64,000 nucleotides of DNA from Caldilineaceae bacterium (GCA_022824025.1 JAJEBF010000061.1:62001-126000), one strand, 5' to 3'. Numbered from the stretch's first letter, positions 1-8,927 are shown. Translations and numbers: made by a program. The notes: generated from the sequence alone by a model not told the origin.

Positions 1-297
1 CCGGAGGATAAGGCTGTGCCGGTGCGCGCCGGCGATCTGGTGATCGGTGACTCCCGGCTGCTCCATGGCTCCTACGCCAACCAGACCGATGAAAGACGCA
101 CAGTCATCACGATCTGGTACCATCCCAATTTCGACATCTCCTCGCCCCGCATCCAGTCCAATCTGAGCCGAACCCAGACACGCGTGGTCGACTGGCCGCC
201 GCAGGCGCAAAAGCTCGTAAAAAACCTGGTTCCCACCTATGAGGGCGACGAAGAGCCGCTGGAGTGGAACCGTGTGCCGGGACCTGAACTGAAGTAA
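1..297 (+). CDS. Phytanoyl-CoA dioxygenase (PhyH) family protein, C-terminal fragment
   Basis: The frame is open to the left edge, so only about the last 98 residues are present. The segment RLLHGSYANQTDERRTVI matches the end of the PhyH double-stranded beta-helix: His of the distal iron site followed by the Arg that binds 2-oxoglutarate, then a short strand (WYHP). The family are non-heme Fe(II)/2-oxoglutarate oxygenases that hydroxylate small molecules. The facial-triad HxD motif lies outside the window, so substrate cannot be judged. An aldehyde dehydrogenase follows 86 bases downstream on the same strand and could act in the same pathway, but this is only inferred from adjacency. Confidence 0.75.
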   Translation, partial: PEDKAVPVRAGDLVIGDSRLLHGSYANQTDERRTVITIWYHPNFDISSPRIQSNLSRTQTRVVDWPPQAQKLVKNLVPTYEGDEEPLEWNRVPGPELK

Positions 298-383
298 CTG
301 CTGCCAACCCGAATCTCCCAACGGTAGCTCCTACAACAACACAACCATTCTGAAGCGAATCCGACAATAAGGAGAAGAGTTCG

Positions 384-1799
384 ATGAAGATGCACATTGG
401 CGGACAGTGGGTAGACAAGTCCGAAAAGATCGAAGTGTTGCACCCGTTCGACGGCTCCGTCGTCGACACCATTCCCAGAGGCGATGCAGCCGATGTGGAG
501 CTGGCCCTCGCAACAGCAGAACGGGGCGCCAAAGTCATGGCCAGTCTGACCGGCTACGAGCGCTACGAGATCCTGCATAGAGCCGCCCATCTGATGGAGG
601 AACGCAACGAAGATCTGGCCCATACCATCACCATGGAAGAGGGCAAAATAATCGCCGAGGGCCGGATCGAAGCCGCACGCGCGGTTGAAATCATCGCCCT
701 TTCCGCCGAAGAGGCCAAGCGCCTCGGCGGCGAAGTCGTCCCACTTGACGGCGCGCCCGGCGCCGCCGGCAAGTTCGGCTTCACCGTACGCGTTCCCTGC
801 GGCGTCATCGTCGGCATCAGCCCTTTCAACTTCCCTCTCCATCTCGTCTGCCACAAGATTGGACCGGCTCTGGCCGCCGGCAACGCCATCATCCTCAAAC
901 CGGCCACTGACACGCCTCTTTCGGCGCTCAAACTCGTCGAGATCTTCCTCGAAGCCGGCACGCCCCCAGAGGCGCTCCAGTGCCTCACCGGTTCCGGCGG
1001 CGTCATCGGCGACGCCCTCTGCGCCGATCCCCGCGTCCGCAAAATCACCTTCACCGGCAGCCGCGACATCGGCGAACATATCTGCCGCACCGCCGGCCTG
1101 AAGCGCGTGACCATGGAGCTTGGCTCCAACGCGCCCCTGATCGTCATGCCCGACGCCGACCCCGAACGCGTAGCCCAGGCCGCAGCCGCCTCCGGTTACT
1201 CCAACGCCGGGCAGGTCTGCATCTCCACCCAGCGCGTCGTCACCCACGAAAAGATCTACGGCGACTTCCTCGACGCCTTCAAGGCAACCGTCGAAAACAT
1301 CACCACCGGTGACCCGCTGGCCGAAGCGACAAAGATGGGCCCGATGATCCGCGAAGACGATGCCGTGCGCGTCAACCAGTGGGTAGAGGAAGCCGTCAGC
1401 GGCGGCGCCGAGCTCGTCCTCGGCGGAGAGCGCAACGGCCAGATGTACCAGCCGACCATCGTCTCCAACGTGAGCCCGGAAATGAAGATTTCCTGCGACG
1501 AGGTCTTCGGCCCGGTCGTCGGCGTTACCCCGGTCAGCGACATCGACGAGGCCATTTCGCTCGCCAACGACACCAACTACGGCCTCAGCGCGGCCATCTT
1601 TACGCAAAACATCGATTGGGCAATGAGATTTGTCCAGGAGGTGGAGTCCGGCAACCTGCACGTCAACTGGGGCACCCAGTGGCGCGCCGACCTGATGCCC
1701 TACGGTGGCGTCAAAGAAAGCGGTATGGGCAAGGAAGGGCCCAAGTACGCCATCGAAGAGATGACCGAAACCAAGATGGCCGTCTTCCACCTGAGCTGA
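384..1799 (+). CDS. NAD(P)-dependent aldehyde dehydrogenase
   Basis: This 471-residue protein is a complete ALDH-superfamily enzyme that oxidises an aldehyde to the acid with NAD(P). Visible landmarks are the cofactor-fold segment ISPFNFPLHLV, the general-base motif MELGSNAP (Glu245) and the nucleophile motif GQVCIS (Cys279); the late motif EVFGPVVGV is also present. The NAGQVCIS/ELGSNAP combination is typical of the branch containing phosphonoacetaldehyde, lactaldehyde and sulfo-sugar aldehyde dehydrogenases, so the true substrate is unclear. A good Shine-Dalgarno (AAGGAGA, about 371-377) supports this start. The upstream PhyH gene may form an operon with it. Transcription probably ends at the hairpin 50 bases downstream. 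Confidence 0.92.
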   Translation: MKMHIGGQWVDKSEKIEVLHPFDGSVVDTIPRGDAADVELALATAERGAKVMASLTGYERYEILHRAAHLMEERNEDLAHTITMEEGKIIAEGRIEAARAVEIIALSAEEAKRLGGEVVPLDGAPGAAGKFGFTVRVPCGVIVGISPFNFPLHLVCHKIGPALAAGNAIILKPATDTPLSALKLVEIFLEAGTPPEALQCLTGSGGVIGDALCADPRVRKITFTGSRDIGEHICRTAGLKRVTMELGSNAPLIVMPDADPERVAQAAAASGYSNAGQVCISTQRVVTHEKIYGDFLDAFKATVENITTGDPLAEATKMGPMIREDDAVRVNQWVEEAVSGGAELVLGGERNGQMYQPTIVSNVSPEMKISCDEVFGPVVGVTPVSDIDEAISLANDTNYGLSAAIFTQNIDWAMRFVQEVESGNLHVNWGTQWRADLMPYGGVKESGMGKEGPKYAIEEMTETKMAVFHLS

Positions 1800-1847
1800 T
1801 CGCCTGGCCTCGACATTCGGCTGTCGAGAACCTCTGCTGCCGACCCC

Positions 1848-1893
1848 AAAAGGCATCGGCGCGGGAACATCCCCGTGTCGATGCCTTTTTTCT
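1848..1893. terminator. Bidirectional rho-independent terminator
   Basis: AAAAGGCATCG (1848-1858) pairs with CGATGCCTTTT (from 1879) and the plus strand continues into a run of six T. The opposite strand also ends in four T after the stem. It sits between the convergent aldehyde dehydrogenase and methyltransferase genes and probably serves both. Confidence 0.8.
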
Positions 1894-1903
1894 GTCTTCA
1901 CCT

Positions 1904-2794
1904 CTAGCCGCCGCTTTCAAATACCGCCAGCCGGAACTCGTGGTTCATCCCTTCCTCCTGCAGGGTCAGCCATGATTCCGTTGCGATCCGCTCCGTACAC
2001 GGGCCGAATGAGCAGATGGTCAGACGCCGCGCGCATGCCTCCTTCCGCAGACGGTTGAGAACCGTCCGGAGCATCTGCCCTCGGAAAGGCGAGAACATGA
2101 AGTAGACCGTGCCCCCGCAAAGGTCCGCGAAGCGGGCGTCCCCCTCTCTGAAAGTAACCCCGTCAATCCCCAGTCTTTCCGCCTCGCCGCGTGCCCCCGC
2201 CACATACGCCGGCACGACCTCCAGCCCGGTCGCGTCCACGCCTGTCAGCAGATGCACGAGCAACACAACCTGTCCCAGCCCCGAACCGACATCGACGAAC
2301 CTTTCGCGGCCTGTCAGCGGCGCCCGGTCCACCAGTTCAAGCACCGCGCTTACCGGCGTCGACTCGTAGTGGATCATCTCACCATCGCTGCCCTCCCACG
2401 GTTGCGGCGGGCAGTCGCTGCGAAAAATCCCTGCCGCCAGAGTATCCGCGGCCTCCGCCCCCCAGTGCATGCACGCGCGATCGCCTTGGTGATAGCGGCT
2501 ATTGCTTTCAAGCAGCCTCCGCAACTGGCGCCGAGTCACAGCCCCAGACCGAATGCCCGAACGCAATTTCCGAAAGAGGGCCTCGTTGCACCGCTCCAAG
2601 TCGTCCTGCAACGCGCGCGCCCGCCGCACTGCGGCCGCGGCAAACTGATGCTCGGCGTGAATCTGAAACGCCTCGTCCAGGAAGTCCAGCGTTCGCAGCG
2701 CGTCGAAGCGCGCTGTCAGATTGTCATCATCCAATAGTGTGGGATCCTGCTCCAGCGCGGCCAGATCCTGTTCCAACTTCAGCAGATCGGCCAT
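1904..2794 (-). CDS. Class I SAM-dependent methyltransferase-like protein
   Basis: 296 residues. The N-terminal 110 residues are helical and charged and have no motif I recognise. The second half holds a Rossmann methyltransferase core: motif I FVDVGSGLGQVVLLVHLL, then an acidic strand end GLEVVPAY and a later EGDAR. The motif I sequence resembles that of DOT1-type protein methyltransferases more than small-molecule enzymes, which hints at a protein substrate, but this is weak. The gene precedes nothing obvious; rimO lies 29 bases upstream on the same strand, so the two are probably cotranscribed. Substrate unknown. Confidence 0.7.
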   Translation of the reverse strand: MADLLKLEQDLAALEQDPTLLDDDNLTARFDALRTLDFLDEAFQIHAEHQFAAAAVRRARALQDDLERCNEALFRKLRSGIRSGAVTRRQLRRLLESNSRYHQGDRACMHWGAEAADTLAAGIFRSDCPPQPWEGSDGEMIHYESTPVSAVLELVDRAPLTGRERFVDVGSGLGQVVLLVHLLTGVDATGLEVVPAYVAGARGEAERLGIDGVTFREGDARFADLCGGTVYFMFSPFRGQMLRTVLNRLRKEACARRLTICSFGPCTERIATESWLTLQEEGMNHEFRLAVFESGG

Positions 2795-2823
2795 ATTGGT
2801 CTCCGCGCTGAGCGAGGGAAATT

Positions 2824-4227
2824 CTACTTGAGGTCTGCAAGCAGTTCCGCGCGGCTGGAAAAAGTCTCAGCGATCAGCGGCTCGCCGACCAGATCATATT
2901 CCAGCGCGCCGTTGATGTGCACCTGCAGGACTGTGCCTGCCGGCGCGTCGGCGATGCCCGGCACAAGCACCAGGCCGTCCACCTCCGGCGCGTCGCGGTA
3001 GCTGCGGCCCATCAGCAGCGGCGCGCCGCTCTCGGCGATTTCGCCCTGGCCCTCGACGAGGATGTCGAGTACCTTCCCAACCTGCTCCTGATTCTTGCGC
3101 AGACTGATCGGCTGCTGAATTTCCATCAGCCGGCCGTAGCGCTCCTCTTTCTCTTCCTCCGGAACCGGGTCGGGCAAAGTCGCAGCCGGTGTTCCCGGCT
3201 CCGGACTGAATGGAAATGCGCCCACCTTGTCGAATTCCATCGTCTCCGCGAACTTCAGCAGACCCTGGAACTCCTCTTCGGTCTCGCCCGGGTAGCCGAC
3301 GATGAAGGTCGTGCGTAGTGCAATATCAGGCATCGCCGTGCGTAGCTTGTCCACGTGGTCGTAGACCATCTCCAGCCGTGACGGCCGCCGCATTCGCCGC
3401 AGCGTGCGCGGGTCTCCGTGCTGCAGCGGCATATCCAGATAGGGCACGACCTTTTCCTGGCTCGCCATCACTTCGATCAGGCTGTCGCTGACGTGCCCCG
3501 GGTAGGCATACATCAGCCGCACCCACTTCAGCGCATCGCTTGTCCGGTTGCAGAGCGCGCTCAACAGGCGCGGCAGGCTGTCCGGCTCACCCTGGTCCCG
3601 CCCGAAGTCGGTCGTGTCCTGCGCAACGATCACCAACTCCTTCGCGCCCGCCTCCACCAGCGTATTGGCTTCGTCTACCAGGGCCTCTACAGGCCGGCTG
3701 CGCAGCTTGCCCTTGAAACTGGGGATCGTGCAGAACGCGCATGGCGCGTTGCATCCGTCCGATATCTTGAGATAGGCGCTGCCCCCGGATACCGGCGGTC
3801 GCGGCACCGCTTGCACAAAAGTTTCGTCCGGCTCACCCAACAGACTGTACCGCTCCAGGCGGCGCTGCTCCGGCCCGCCCCGCACCTGCTTGATCAACTC
3901 CACCACATCCATCCACCGCCGCGTTCCCAGCAAACCATCCACCTGCGGTACACGCTCCAGCACCTCCTCGCCGTTGCGCTGCGCCAGGCAACCGGCCGCG
4001 ATCAGCATCTGATCCCGCCGCTTTCCGTCCGCCAGCTCCTGCAAAACGCCGATCGATTCCTCTTTAGCCGCTTCCAGAAAGCCGCAGGTATTTACGATCA
4101 ACACATCCGCCCGGCCCGCATCGGCGCTGACGCCAAAGTCGGCCTGGCGTAACAGCATCTCCATGCCGTCACTGTCAACCTCATTCTTCGGACATCCAAG
4201 GGTAACCAGGTGATAAGTCTGTCTCAT
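2824..4227 (-). CDS. rimO: Ribosomal protein uS12 methylthiotransferase RimO
   Basis: 467 residues with the full methylthiotransferase architecture. An N-terminal UPF0004 domain carries the auxiliary-cluster cysteines (Cys12 in TLGCPKN, Cys48, Cys80). The radical SAM core carries CNAPCAFC (Cys159, Cys163, Cys166), and a TRAM-like beta domain ends the protein. The paralogue MiaB is excluded mainly by the short N-terminus beginning directly at TLGCPKNEVDS and the SDGCNAPCAFC core sequence, both RimO-like. RimO adds a methylthio group to a conserved Asp of ribosomal protein S12 in the 30S subunit. AGGAGGT lies about 12 bases before the start, with a second GGAG abutting it. Confidence 0.93.
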   Translation of the reverse strand: MRQTYHLVTLGCPKNEVDSDGMEMLLRQADFGVSADAGRADVLIVNTCGFLEAAKEESIGVLQELADGKRRDQMLIAAGCLAQRNGEEVLERVPQVDGLLGTRRWMDVVELIKQVRGGPEQRRLERYSLLGEPDETFVQAVPRPPVSGGSAYLKISDGCNAPCAFCTIPSFKGKLRSRPVEALVDEANTLVEAGAKELVIVAQDTTDFGRDQGEPDSLPRLLSALCNRTSDALKWVRLMYAYPGHVSDSLIEVMASQEKVVPYLDMPLQHGDPRTLRRMRRPSRLEMVYDHVDKLRTAMPDIALRTTFIVGYPGETEEEFQGLLKFAETMEFDKVGAFPFSPEPGTPAATLPDPVPEEEKEERYGRLMEIQQPISLRKNQEQVGKVLDILVEGQGEIAESGAPLLMGRSYRDAPEVDGLVLVPGIADAPAGTVLQVHINGALEYDLVGEPLIAETFSSRAELLADLK

Positions 4228-4584
4228 CTCCTTCGACCAACCTCCTGTTCAAACTCACAGGCATTCATATAATACCAAGCCCTCTTGAAGAATGCGGCTC
4301 TTGGGTAGTCCGTAGCTGCTATGCATATCGATTGGGGAAGAGCTCCAATCTGGGCTGTTCTCACAGTGTTAGCTACTCCTTTATCAATCGCTTTGCAAAG
4401 CCCGGCCCCGCTCGATGCGGATATGATTCGATTCACAACAACCGAACCAAGCGTGCGAACGCCCCGACCACGACAATCGAGGACCCGCGCAACCAACCCA
4501 TTTTAGCACAAATTTCCGTGAAATTAGATTCAGCCGCCGGGGGAAATCCGTCCACAGCGGTGGCACACGCGTGGGCACGTACAA
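4228..4584. other. 357-base non-coding stretch upstream of rimO
   Basis: No convincing gene is present. Open frames on either strand here have no recognisable motifs and no ribosome binding site. On the minus strand, 4500-4508 reads TGC-TAAAAT, an extended minus-10-like element that would give rimO a long leader of about 265 bases; no good minus-35 accompanies it. TATTATATG near 4266-4274 is a closer alternative. Neither is secure. Confidence 0.4.
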
Positions 4585-5205
4585 TCAGGGTCGAATTCGA
4601 TCCAACAACGCGTCCAACTCCTGCTGGCTCGCGATCGGCCCGACAATCGTTTCGACGATTCTGCCTTCAGGGCTGATGAAAAAGGTCTCCGGCACACCCT
4701 GAATCCGATAGCGACGGGCTGCCTGACTGCGCAGGTCCGGTCCGTTGGGATACGTGATTTCAAACTCTGCCAGATAGGCGAGCGCCGACGGCTCCTGGTC
4801 CAGGTAGTCCAGCCCGAGAAAGACGATACCGTTCTCCTTTTCCCGGCGCCACGTCTGTTCCAGCAACTCAGCCTCCTCGCGGCAGGGCGTACACCAGCTT
4901 GCCCAGAAATTTATAACAACGCCCTTCCCCCGCAGTTCGTCCAGATCGACTTCCACGCCATCGAATGTCGTGAAGCGCAGTTCCGGCGCCTCACCCGCCG
5001 CCCGTTGTCCCTGCACATTCGTCTGCCACAGCCGCACGCCCAACAGAACGATAAAGGCCGCGCCCGCGCCAAGAAACAAGAAACGCCAGAGCTTCACAGA
5101 GCGGCTGGATGGCGCATTCCGCCGCTTGTCAGTCTCCAGACTTTGTGGAACAACACTGTCCTCTGGCGTTAGAACGCCGCGCTCCAATTCAGTCAGATCA
5201 GTCAT
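4585..5205 (-). CDS. TlpA/CcmG-type membrane-anchored thioredoxin
   Basis: From the ATG at 5205 the protein has 206 residues: a polar N-terminus, one membrane anchor (about residues 38-56) and a periplasm-side thioredoxin fold with the redox motif WCTPC (Cys105, Cys108) and the cis-Pro segment GVPETFFIS. In cytochrome c maturation such proteins reduce apocytochrome or CcmH disulfides. The start is chosen because this ATG overlaps the stop of the upstream ccmH gene by 8 bases, implying translational coupling; an in-frame ATG 42 bases upstream lies inside ccmH. The ccmH partner supports a CcmG/DsbE role. The remaining ccm genes are not in the window. Confidence 0.88.
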   Translation of the reverse strand: MTDLTELERGVLTPEDSVVPQSLETDKRRNAPSSRSVKLWRFLFLGAGAAFIVLLGVRLWQTNVQGQRAAGEAPELRFTTFDGVEVDLDELRGKGVVINFWASWCTPCREEAELLEQTWRREKENGIVFLGLDYLDQEPSALAYLAEFEITYPNGPDLRSQAARRYRIQGVPETFFISPEGRIVETIVGPIASQQELDALLDRIRP

Positions 5206-5734
5206 AGCGGGCCAGCTCCTCTTCCAGCCGCCGTTCCCGCTCGTCAAGACCTGCGTCCTTTGCCCGCGCCGGCGCCGCAGCCGGCGGGCGGCTCATCTCC
5301 CGAAGGCGCAACCAGAGAAAAACAGCGCCGCCCGCAACCGCAACCACAGGCAATATCCACGCGAGCCAGTTGAGCCCCTGCCTCGGCGGCTCGCCCAGCA
5401 CCTGCGGTCCGTACTGCTCCAGAAAATACGCCCGGATCGACTCCGTGTCCTCACCTTCCGCCAGTTTGAGGGCGATGACTTCCCTCATCTGCGAGCATGC
5501 TTTCAGTTCACAACTGTCCAGCCGCAATCTGCCGCCGCAAAGCGGGCACCACAAATGCCGCGCAACGTTGTTCACTTCGTCGGCTGTGATTTCAGTGGGA
5601 TCGTCCTGAGCCAGCAGCGGCGGGCTGCCGACTATGGAAATGACCAGAAGACAAATGACTGGAAGAATGAACTGCAGAGGAAACGAAAGCGCAGCAGTTT
5701 TGCTATATTTGCACGCTTTCTGGGGAGAGGTCAT
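5198..5734 (-). CDS. Cytochrome c-type biogenesis protein CcmH/NrfF family
   Basis: 178 residues: signal-like hydrophobic segment (about 20-42, ending in LLAQDD), the CcmH redox segment WCPLCGGRLRLDSC, and one C-terminal membrane span (about 122-144) with a charged tail. Canonical CcmH has LRCxxCQ; here the motif is WCPLC with two further cysteines (Cys75, Cys80) followed by QMREVI. A YGPQVLGEPP segment closes the domain as in the family. CcmH works with a TlpA-type thioredoxin to deliver reduced apocytochrome c for heme ligation; that partner is the overlapping downstream gene. Confidence 0.85.
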   Translation of the reverse strand: MTSPQKACKYSKTAALSFPLQFILPVICLLVISIVGSPPLLAQDDPTEITADEVNNVARHLWCPLCGGRLRLDSCELKACSQMREVIALKLAEGEDTESIRAYFLEQYGPQVLGEPPRQGLNWLAWILPVVAVAGGAVFLWLRLREMSRPPAAAPARAKDAGLDERERRLEEELARYD

Positions 5735-5761
5735 GCGTGTACGATACAGAACGGCGCCCGC

Positions 5762-6475
5762 TCAAGCGGCTGGCTGCTCAGTCAACTTCACGAATAGACA
5801 CTTCGCCAGCGAACGGCCGATAATCTTCACCAGTCCCCCCGGATCGTCCTGTGGGGAACTATCCTCGACCTGCACAATGGTCGGCCCGTCAAAGGGTTCA
5901 ACATTTAAGACTCTAACCCGGTATCCCGGTATCAGGTTCATCTGAGACAGATACCGCAACATCGGCGCGTTGTGGTTGGCCACGCGCCGCAATTCACCTG
6001 ACTGTCCCGGTTCAAGATCGGCCAGGCTGACTAAATTCTCGCTCAGGATCCGGCCGTCCTCGCTCGGCACAGGATCGCCATGCGGACAGTGGGTCGGGAA
6101 GTTGCACAAAACCTCCATGCGCTTCTCGAATTCCGCGCTGATGGCATGCTCCAACCGCATCGCCTCCGCCTTCACCTGATCCCAGGTGAAGCCCATCACC
6201 TCAATCAAAAACACCTCCAGCAGCCGGTGTCTTCGAAGCAACTGCAACGCAGCCTGGCGGCCCTGAGCGGTTAACTGAATGCCCGTCCGCGTCGAGCGCA
6301 CGACATGGCCGGTCTCCGTCAGCCGTTTCGCCATGCTGCTCGCGGCGGCCGACGACACGTCCATCTTCTGCGCCAGCACAGAGGTGGAGATTCTGTCGTG
6401 CGTCTCGCTCAGTTCGTAAATCGCCACCAGGTAGTCGAGCATCCCATCGGTGATGATGTTGCAGAAAGTGCGCAT
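5762..6475 (-). CDS. DtxR/MntR-family metal-dependent transcriptional repressor
   Basis: 237 residues in three parts. Residues 9-75 form a winged helix-turn-helix (MLDYLVAIYEL, VSSAAASSMAKRLTETG). Residues 76-150 form the dimerisation and metal-binding domain, with RLEHAISAEFEKRMEVL and NFPTHCPHGDPVP. A C-terminal SH3-like FeoA domain occupies about residues 160-230. The His/Glu/Cys pattern fits Fe(II) or Mn(II) corepression. The three-domain layout is closer to IdeR than to short MntR. No metal transporter is adjacent. It is transcribed from a consensus promoter at 6530-6558 that overlaps a dyad, so autoregulation is plausible. Confidence 0.9.
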   Translation of the reverse strand: MRTFCNIITDGMLDYLVAIYELSETHDRISTSVLAQKMDVSSAAASSMAKRLTETGHVVRSTRTGIQLTAQGRQAALQLLRRHRLLEVFLIEVMGFTWDQVKAEAMRLEHAISAEFEKRMEVLCNFPTHCPHGDPVPSEDGRILSENLVSLADLEPGQSGELRRVANHNAPMLRYLSQMNLIPGYRVRVLNVEPFDGPTIVQVEDSSPQDDPGGLVKIIGRSLAKCLFVKLTEQPAA

Positions 6476-6529
6476 GATCGCTATAGTTCAACCGTAGGGA
6501 GGCCTGTAGGCAGTAAATTCAATTGCTAA

Positions 6530-6558
6530 ATTATAGTATGTTGTCCGCCCCCTGTCAA
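6530..6558 (-). promoter_or_regulatory. Consensus sigma-70 promoter of the DtxR-family gene
   Basis: On the minus strand TTGACA (6553-6558) is followed by exactly 17 bases and TATAAT (6530-6535), a perfect match to the primary sigma factor consensus. Immediately downstream, 6514-6533 holds an AT-rich imperfect dyad with half sites TAAxTT/AAxTTA, positioned over the start site where a repressor operator would lie. Confidence 0.8.
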
Positions 6559-6694
6559 TGCTGCCGCGATCTGTTTTTGGGGCCACTTTTCGAATGTCCT
6601 CGCATTCTCCGCGCAAGCGTGAATCGCGCCATGCCACGCGCCAATCTGCCTCGCCTACCTGCCCCGCCGTTTCAGGCTTCCATGGAGAGATTCT

Positions 6695-7360
6695 ATGCAG
6701 CCCCGAATTATCGACTTGAGCTATCCTCTCGCTCCTTCGACACCACCGTTTCCCGGTGACTCTCCGGTGGCAGTCGAGGTCCAGACTTCCATCCCTGCCG
6801 GCATTCCTCCCGGAACCCCTGGATATACGAATACCAGCACCCTGCGCACTTCCCTCCATACCGGTACGCACATGGATGCCTTCTTCCACTTTTACCATGG
6901 GCGGTCAACCATCGATCAAATCCCTCTGCAACAGTGTCTGGGTCCGGCCCTGCTGCTCGACCTCTCCAAGAGACGAGCGAAAAAAGTGATCGCCGAGGAG
7001 GATCTGGCTCCCCACCGGCAGGCCATCCACCGGACCCCTAAGGTTATTCTCAACACCGGTTGGGCGCAGAATTGGGGCAATTCTCTCTATTTCACCGAAT
7101 ACCCGGCATTGACCGCAAACGCTGCCCGCTTCCTCGTGGAATGCGGCATAGAACTGGTCGGAGTCGATACGCCCTCGGTTGACTATGCACCCAACGACGC
7201 GCACTTCATTTTTCTGGGCAACGAAGTTCTCATCGTCGAAAACCTGACCAACCTCGACCTGATCGGCCAGCCGCTATTCGATTTCGCGGCGCTGCCTCTC
7301 AAAATCACTGGCCGGGACGGATCACCTGTGCGGGCGATCGCCATCGCCAGGGAGGCGTAG
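6695..7360 (+). CDS. Cyclase / kynurenine formamidase-like metal hydrolase
   Basis: 221 residues matching the Cyclase family (KynB-like). The diagnostic metal site HTGTHMDAFFH is present at residues 55-65 (His55, His59, Asp61, His65), preceded by the family start IIDLSYPL and followed by GVDTPSVD. Members hydrolyse N-formylkynurenine or act on other cyclic amides. No tryptophan degradation gene is nearby, so the substrate is open. GGAGA precedes the ATG by 8-9 bases. The gene is divergent from the DtxR-family repressor and shares a 219-base intergenic region with it, so metal-responsive control is possible but unproven. Confidence 0.85.
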   Translation: MQPRIIDLSYPLAPSTPPFPGDSPVAVEVQTSIPAGIPPGTPGYTNTSTLRTSLHTGTHMDAFFHFYHGRSTIDQIPLQQCLGPALLLDLSKRRAKKVIAEEDLAPHRQAIHRTPKVILNTGWAQNWGNSLYFTEYPALTANAARFLVECGIELVGVDTPSVDYAPNDAHFIFLGNEVLIVENLTNLDLIGQPLFDFAALPLKITGRDGSPVRAIAIAREA

Positions 7361-7619
7361 TGTGCCTGGCGCCAGGCTCCCACTCGCCGCACCGTACCCG
7401 GCAGAGCCCTACAGAAGCACAAACGATCGCCGAGACAGGCCTGGAGGCTAACAGCGTGACGCACCTGTTTCAGATCCCTCCGAAATTCCTATGACCCGCA
7501 AAACTGGACTGACCGGCAGCTGTGCTGGTAGGATGAATTCTCTTGCGCCTGGTTTCAATCTTGCCGCCGCCGCGCTGGCGCGCATTCACCGCGATCGCGA
7601 TCCCACGGAGCAACAAAGC

Positions 7620-8927
7620 ATGAAAGTCAGAGCCTACTGGAGTATCGGCGCACTGCTTGCCGCAGTCGTCTTCGCCGCGTGCGCCCCGCCCTCCTCTCCC
7701 GGTCCTCAACAGTCGGCTGCAAACGGGGCAGATGCCTCTACCCCCACCTCGGCGCCAGCCCAAACGCAGGACGAGACCCCGTCAAACGCTGCTGCAGAAA
7801 CCAGCACCCCTGTGCCAGCGCCCGATTCCCAACCGGCGCCTGTTTGGCCTGAAATTGTTCTTGTCGAAACCCTTTCCGGCCTGAGAAATCCGGTTGACTT
7901 CGCCCACGCCCGCGATGGCTCCGGACGCGTCTATGTGGTTGAGCAGATTGGGTTGGTTCAGGAGTTCACCGATGGCTCCCAAGGCGAAACGCCGTTCATG
8001 GATATCCGGGACCGGGTCAACTGTTGCGGAGAAAGGGGTCTGCTTGGCATCGCTTTCCCCGCCGACTTTTCCAGCAGCCGAACCCTTTACGTCAACTACA
8101 CGACCACCGATCCCGGCAGTCTGCATACCCGTGTTTCCCGCTTCCGTCTCCGACCAGACTTCCACCAGGTCGATCCCGATTCCGAAGAATTCCTCATGCA
8201 GTTCCACCAGCCTTGGCGCAATCACAATGGCGGTCAGATCGCGTTCGGGCCTGACGGCTATCTCTGGATCGGGACCGGTGACGGCGGCAGCGCAGCCGAC
8301 CCTCAGGACAACGGGCAGAAGGGCCAGACGCTCCTCGGCAAACTCCTCCGCATCGACGTCTCTGCCGGCTCCAGTGCCCCTTACTCCGTCCCTGACGACA
8401 ACCCTTTTGTCGGCAACGACGACTTTCTCGATGAAATCTGGGCCTACGGCCTGCGCAACCCCTGGCGCTTCTCATTCGACCGCGAGACCGGTGACCTCTA
8501 CATTGCCGATGTAGGCCAGAATGCCTGGGAAGAAGTGAACTTCCAACCAGCCGATAGCCGCGGCGGCGAAAACTACGGCTGGCGCATCATGGAGGGGCTT
8601 CACTGCTTCAATCCCTCTTCCGGTTGCCCCACAGCTGGGCTAACAATGCCTGTGGCTGAGTACGACCGCGTCGCCGGTCTGTCCATTACCGGCGGGTATG
8701 TCTACAGAGGTCAGGACCACCCCTCTCTCCAGGGCATCTACTTTTTTGCCGACTATGTCACCGGCAATATCTGGGGTCTTAAGCAGGTGAACGGCCTATG
8801 GGAGTCCGAACTTCTCCTGGACAGCCCTTACAGCATCAGCAGCTTCGGTGAAGATGAGGCCGGCAATCTCTACCTCGTCGATTACAGCGGCGCTATCTTT
8901 CAAATTCATGCCGCTGACCGAAACTGA
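7620..8927 (+). CDS. PQQ-dependent sugar dehydrogenase (glucose/sorbosone dehydrogenase family), lipoprotein
   Basis: From the ATG at 7620 (GGAG at 7607-7610) the protein is about 435 residues. It starts with a lipoprotein signal, GALLAAVVFAAC, with the lipobox Cys near residue 20, then a Thr/Pro/Ala-rich linker and a six-bladed propeller. Blade motifs of soluble aldose dehydrogenases are visible: GERGLLGIAF, NHNGGQIAFGPDGYLWIGTG, WAYGLRNPWRFSFD and ENYGWR. Family members oxidise aldoses with PQQ and pass electrons to a quinone or cytochrome. It should be anchored on the outer face of the membrane. An upstream in-frame start at 7491 is rejected because it would bury the signal peptide. Confidence 0.87.
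   Translation: MKVRAYWSIGALLAAVVFAACAPPSSPGPQQSAANGADASTPTSAPAQTQDETPSNAAAETSTPVPAPDSQPAPVWPEIVLVETLSGLRNPVDFAHARDGSGRVYVVEQIGLVQEFTDGSQGETPFMDIRDRVNCCGERGLLGIAFPADFSSSRTLYVNYTTTDPGSLHTRVSRFRLRPDFHQVDPDSEEFLMQFHQPWRNHNGGQIAFGPDGYLWIGTGDGGSAADPQDNGQKGQTLLGKLLRIDVSAGSSAPYSVPDDNPFVGNDDFLDEIWAYGLRNPWRFSFDRETGDLYIADVGQNAWEEVNFQPADSRGGENYGWRIMEGLHCFNPSSGCPTAGLTMPVAEYDRVAGLSITGGYVYRGQDHPSLQGIYFFADYVTGNIWGLKQVNGLWESELLLDSPYSISSFGEDEAGNLYLVDYSGAIFQIHAADRN

Noticed and set aside
237..1901. 554-codon minus-strand open frame across the aldehyde dehydrogenase
   Set aside because: It is the antisense of a gene with intact catalytic motifs; its own translation is Gly/Asp-rich with no family match.
4224..4496. 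Minus-strand open frame of 90 codons before rimO
   Set aside because: No ribosome site, no motif and it overlaps the rimO start in another frame.
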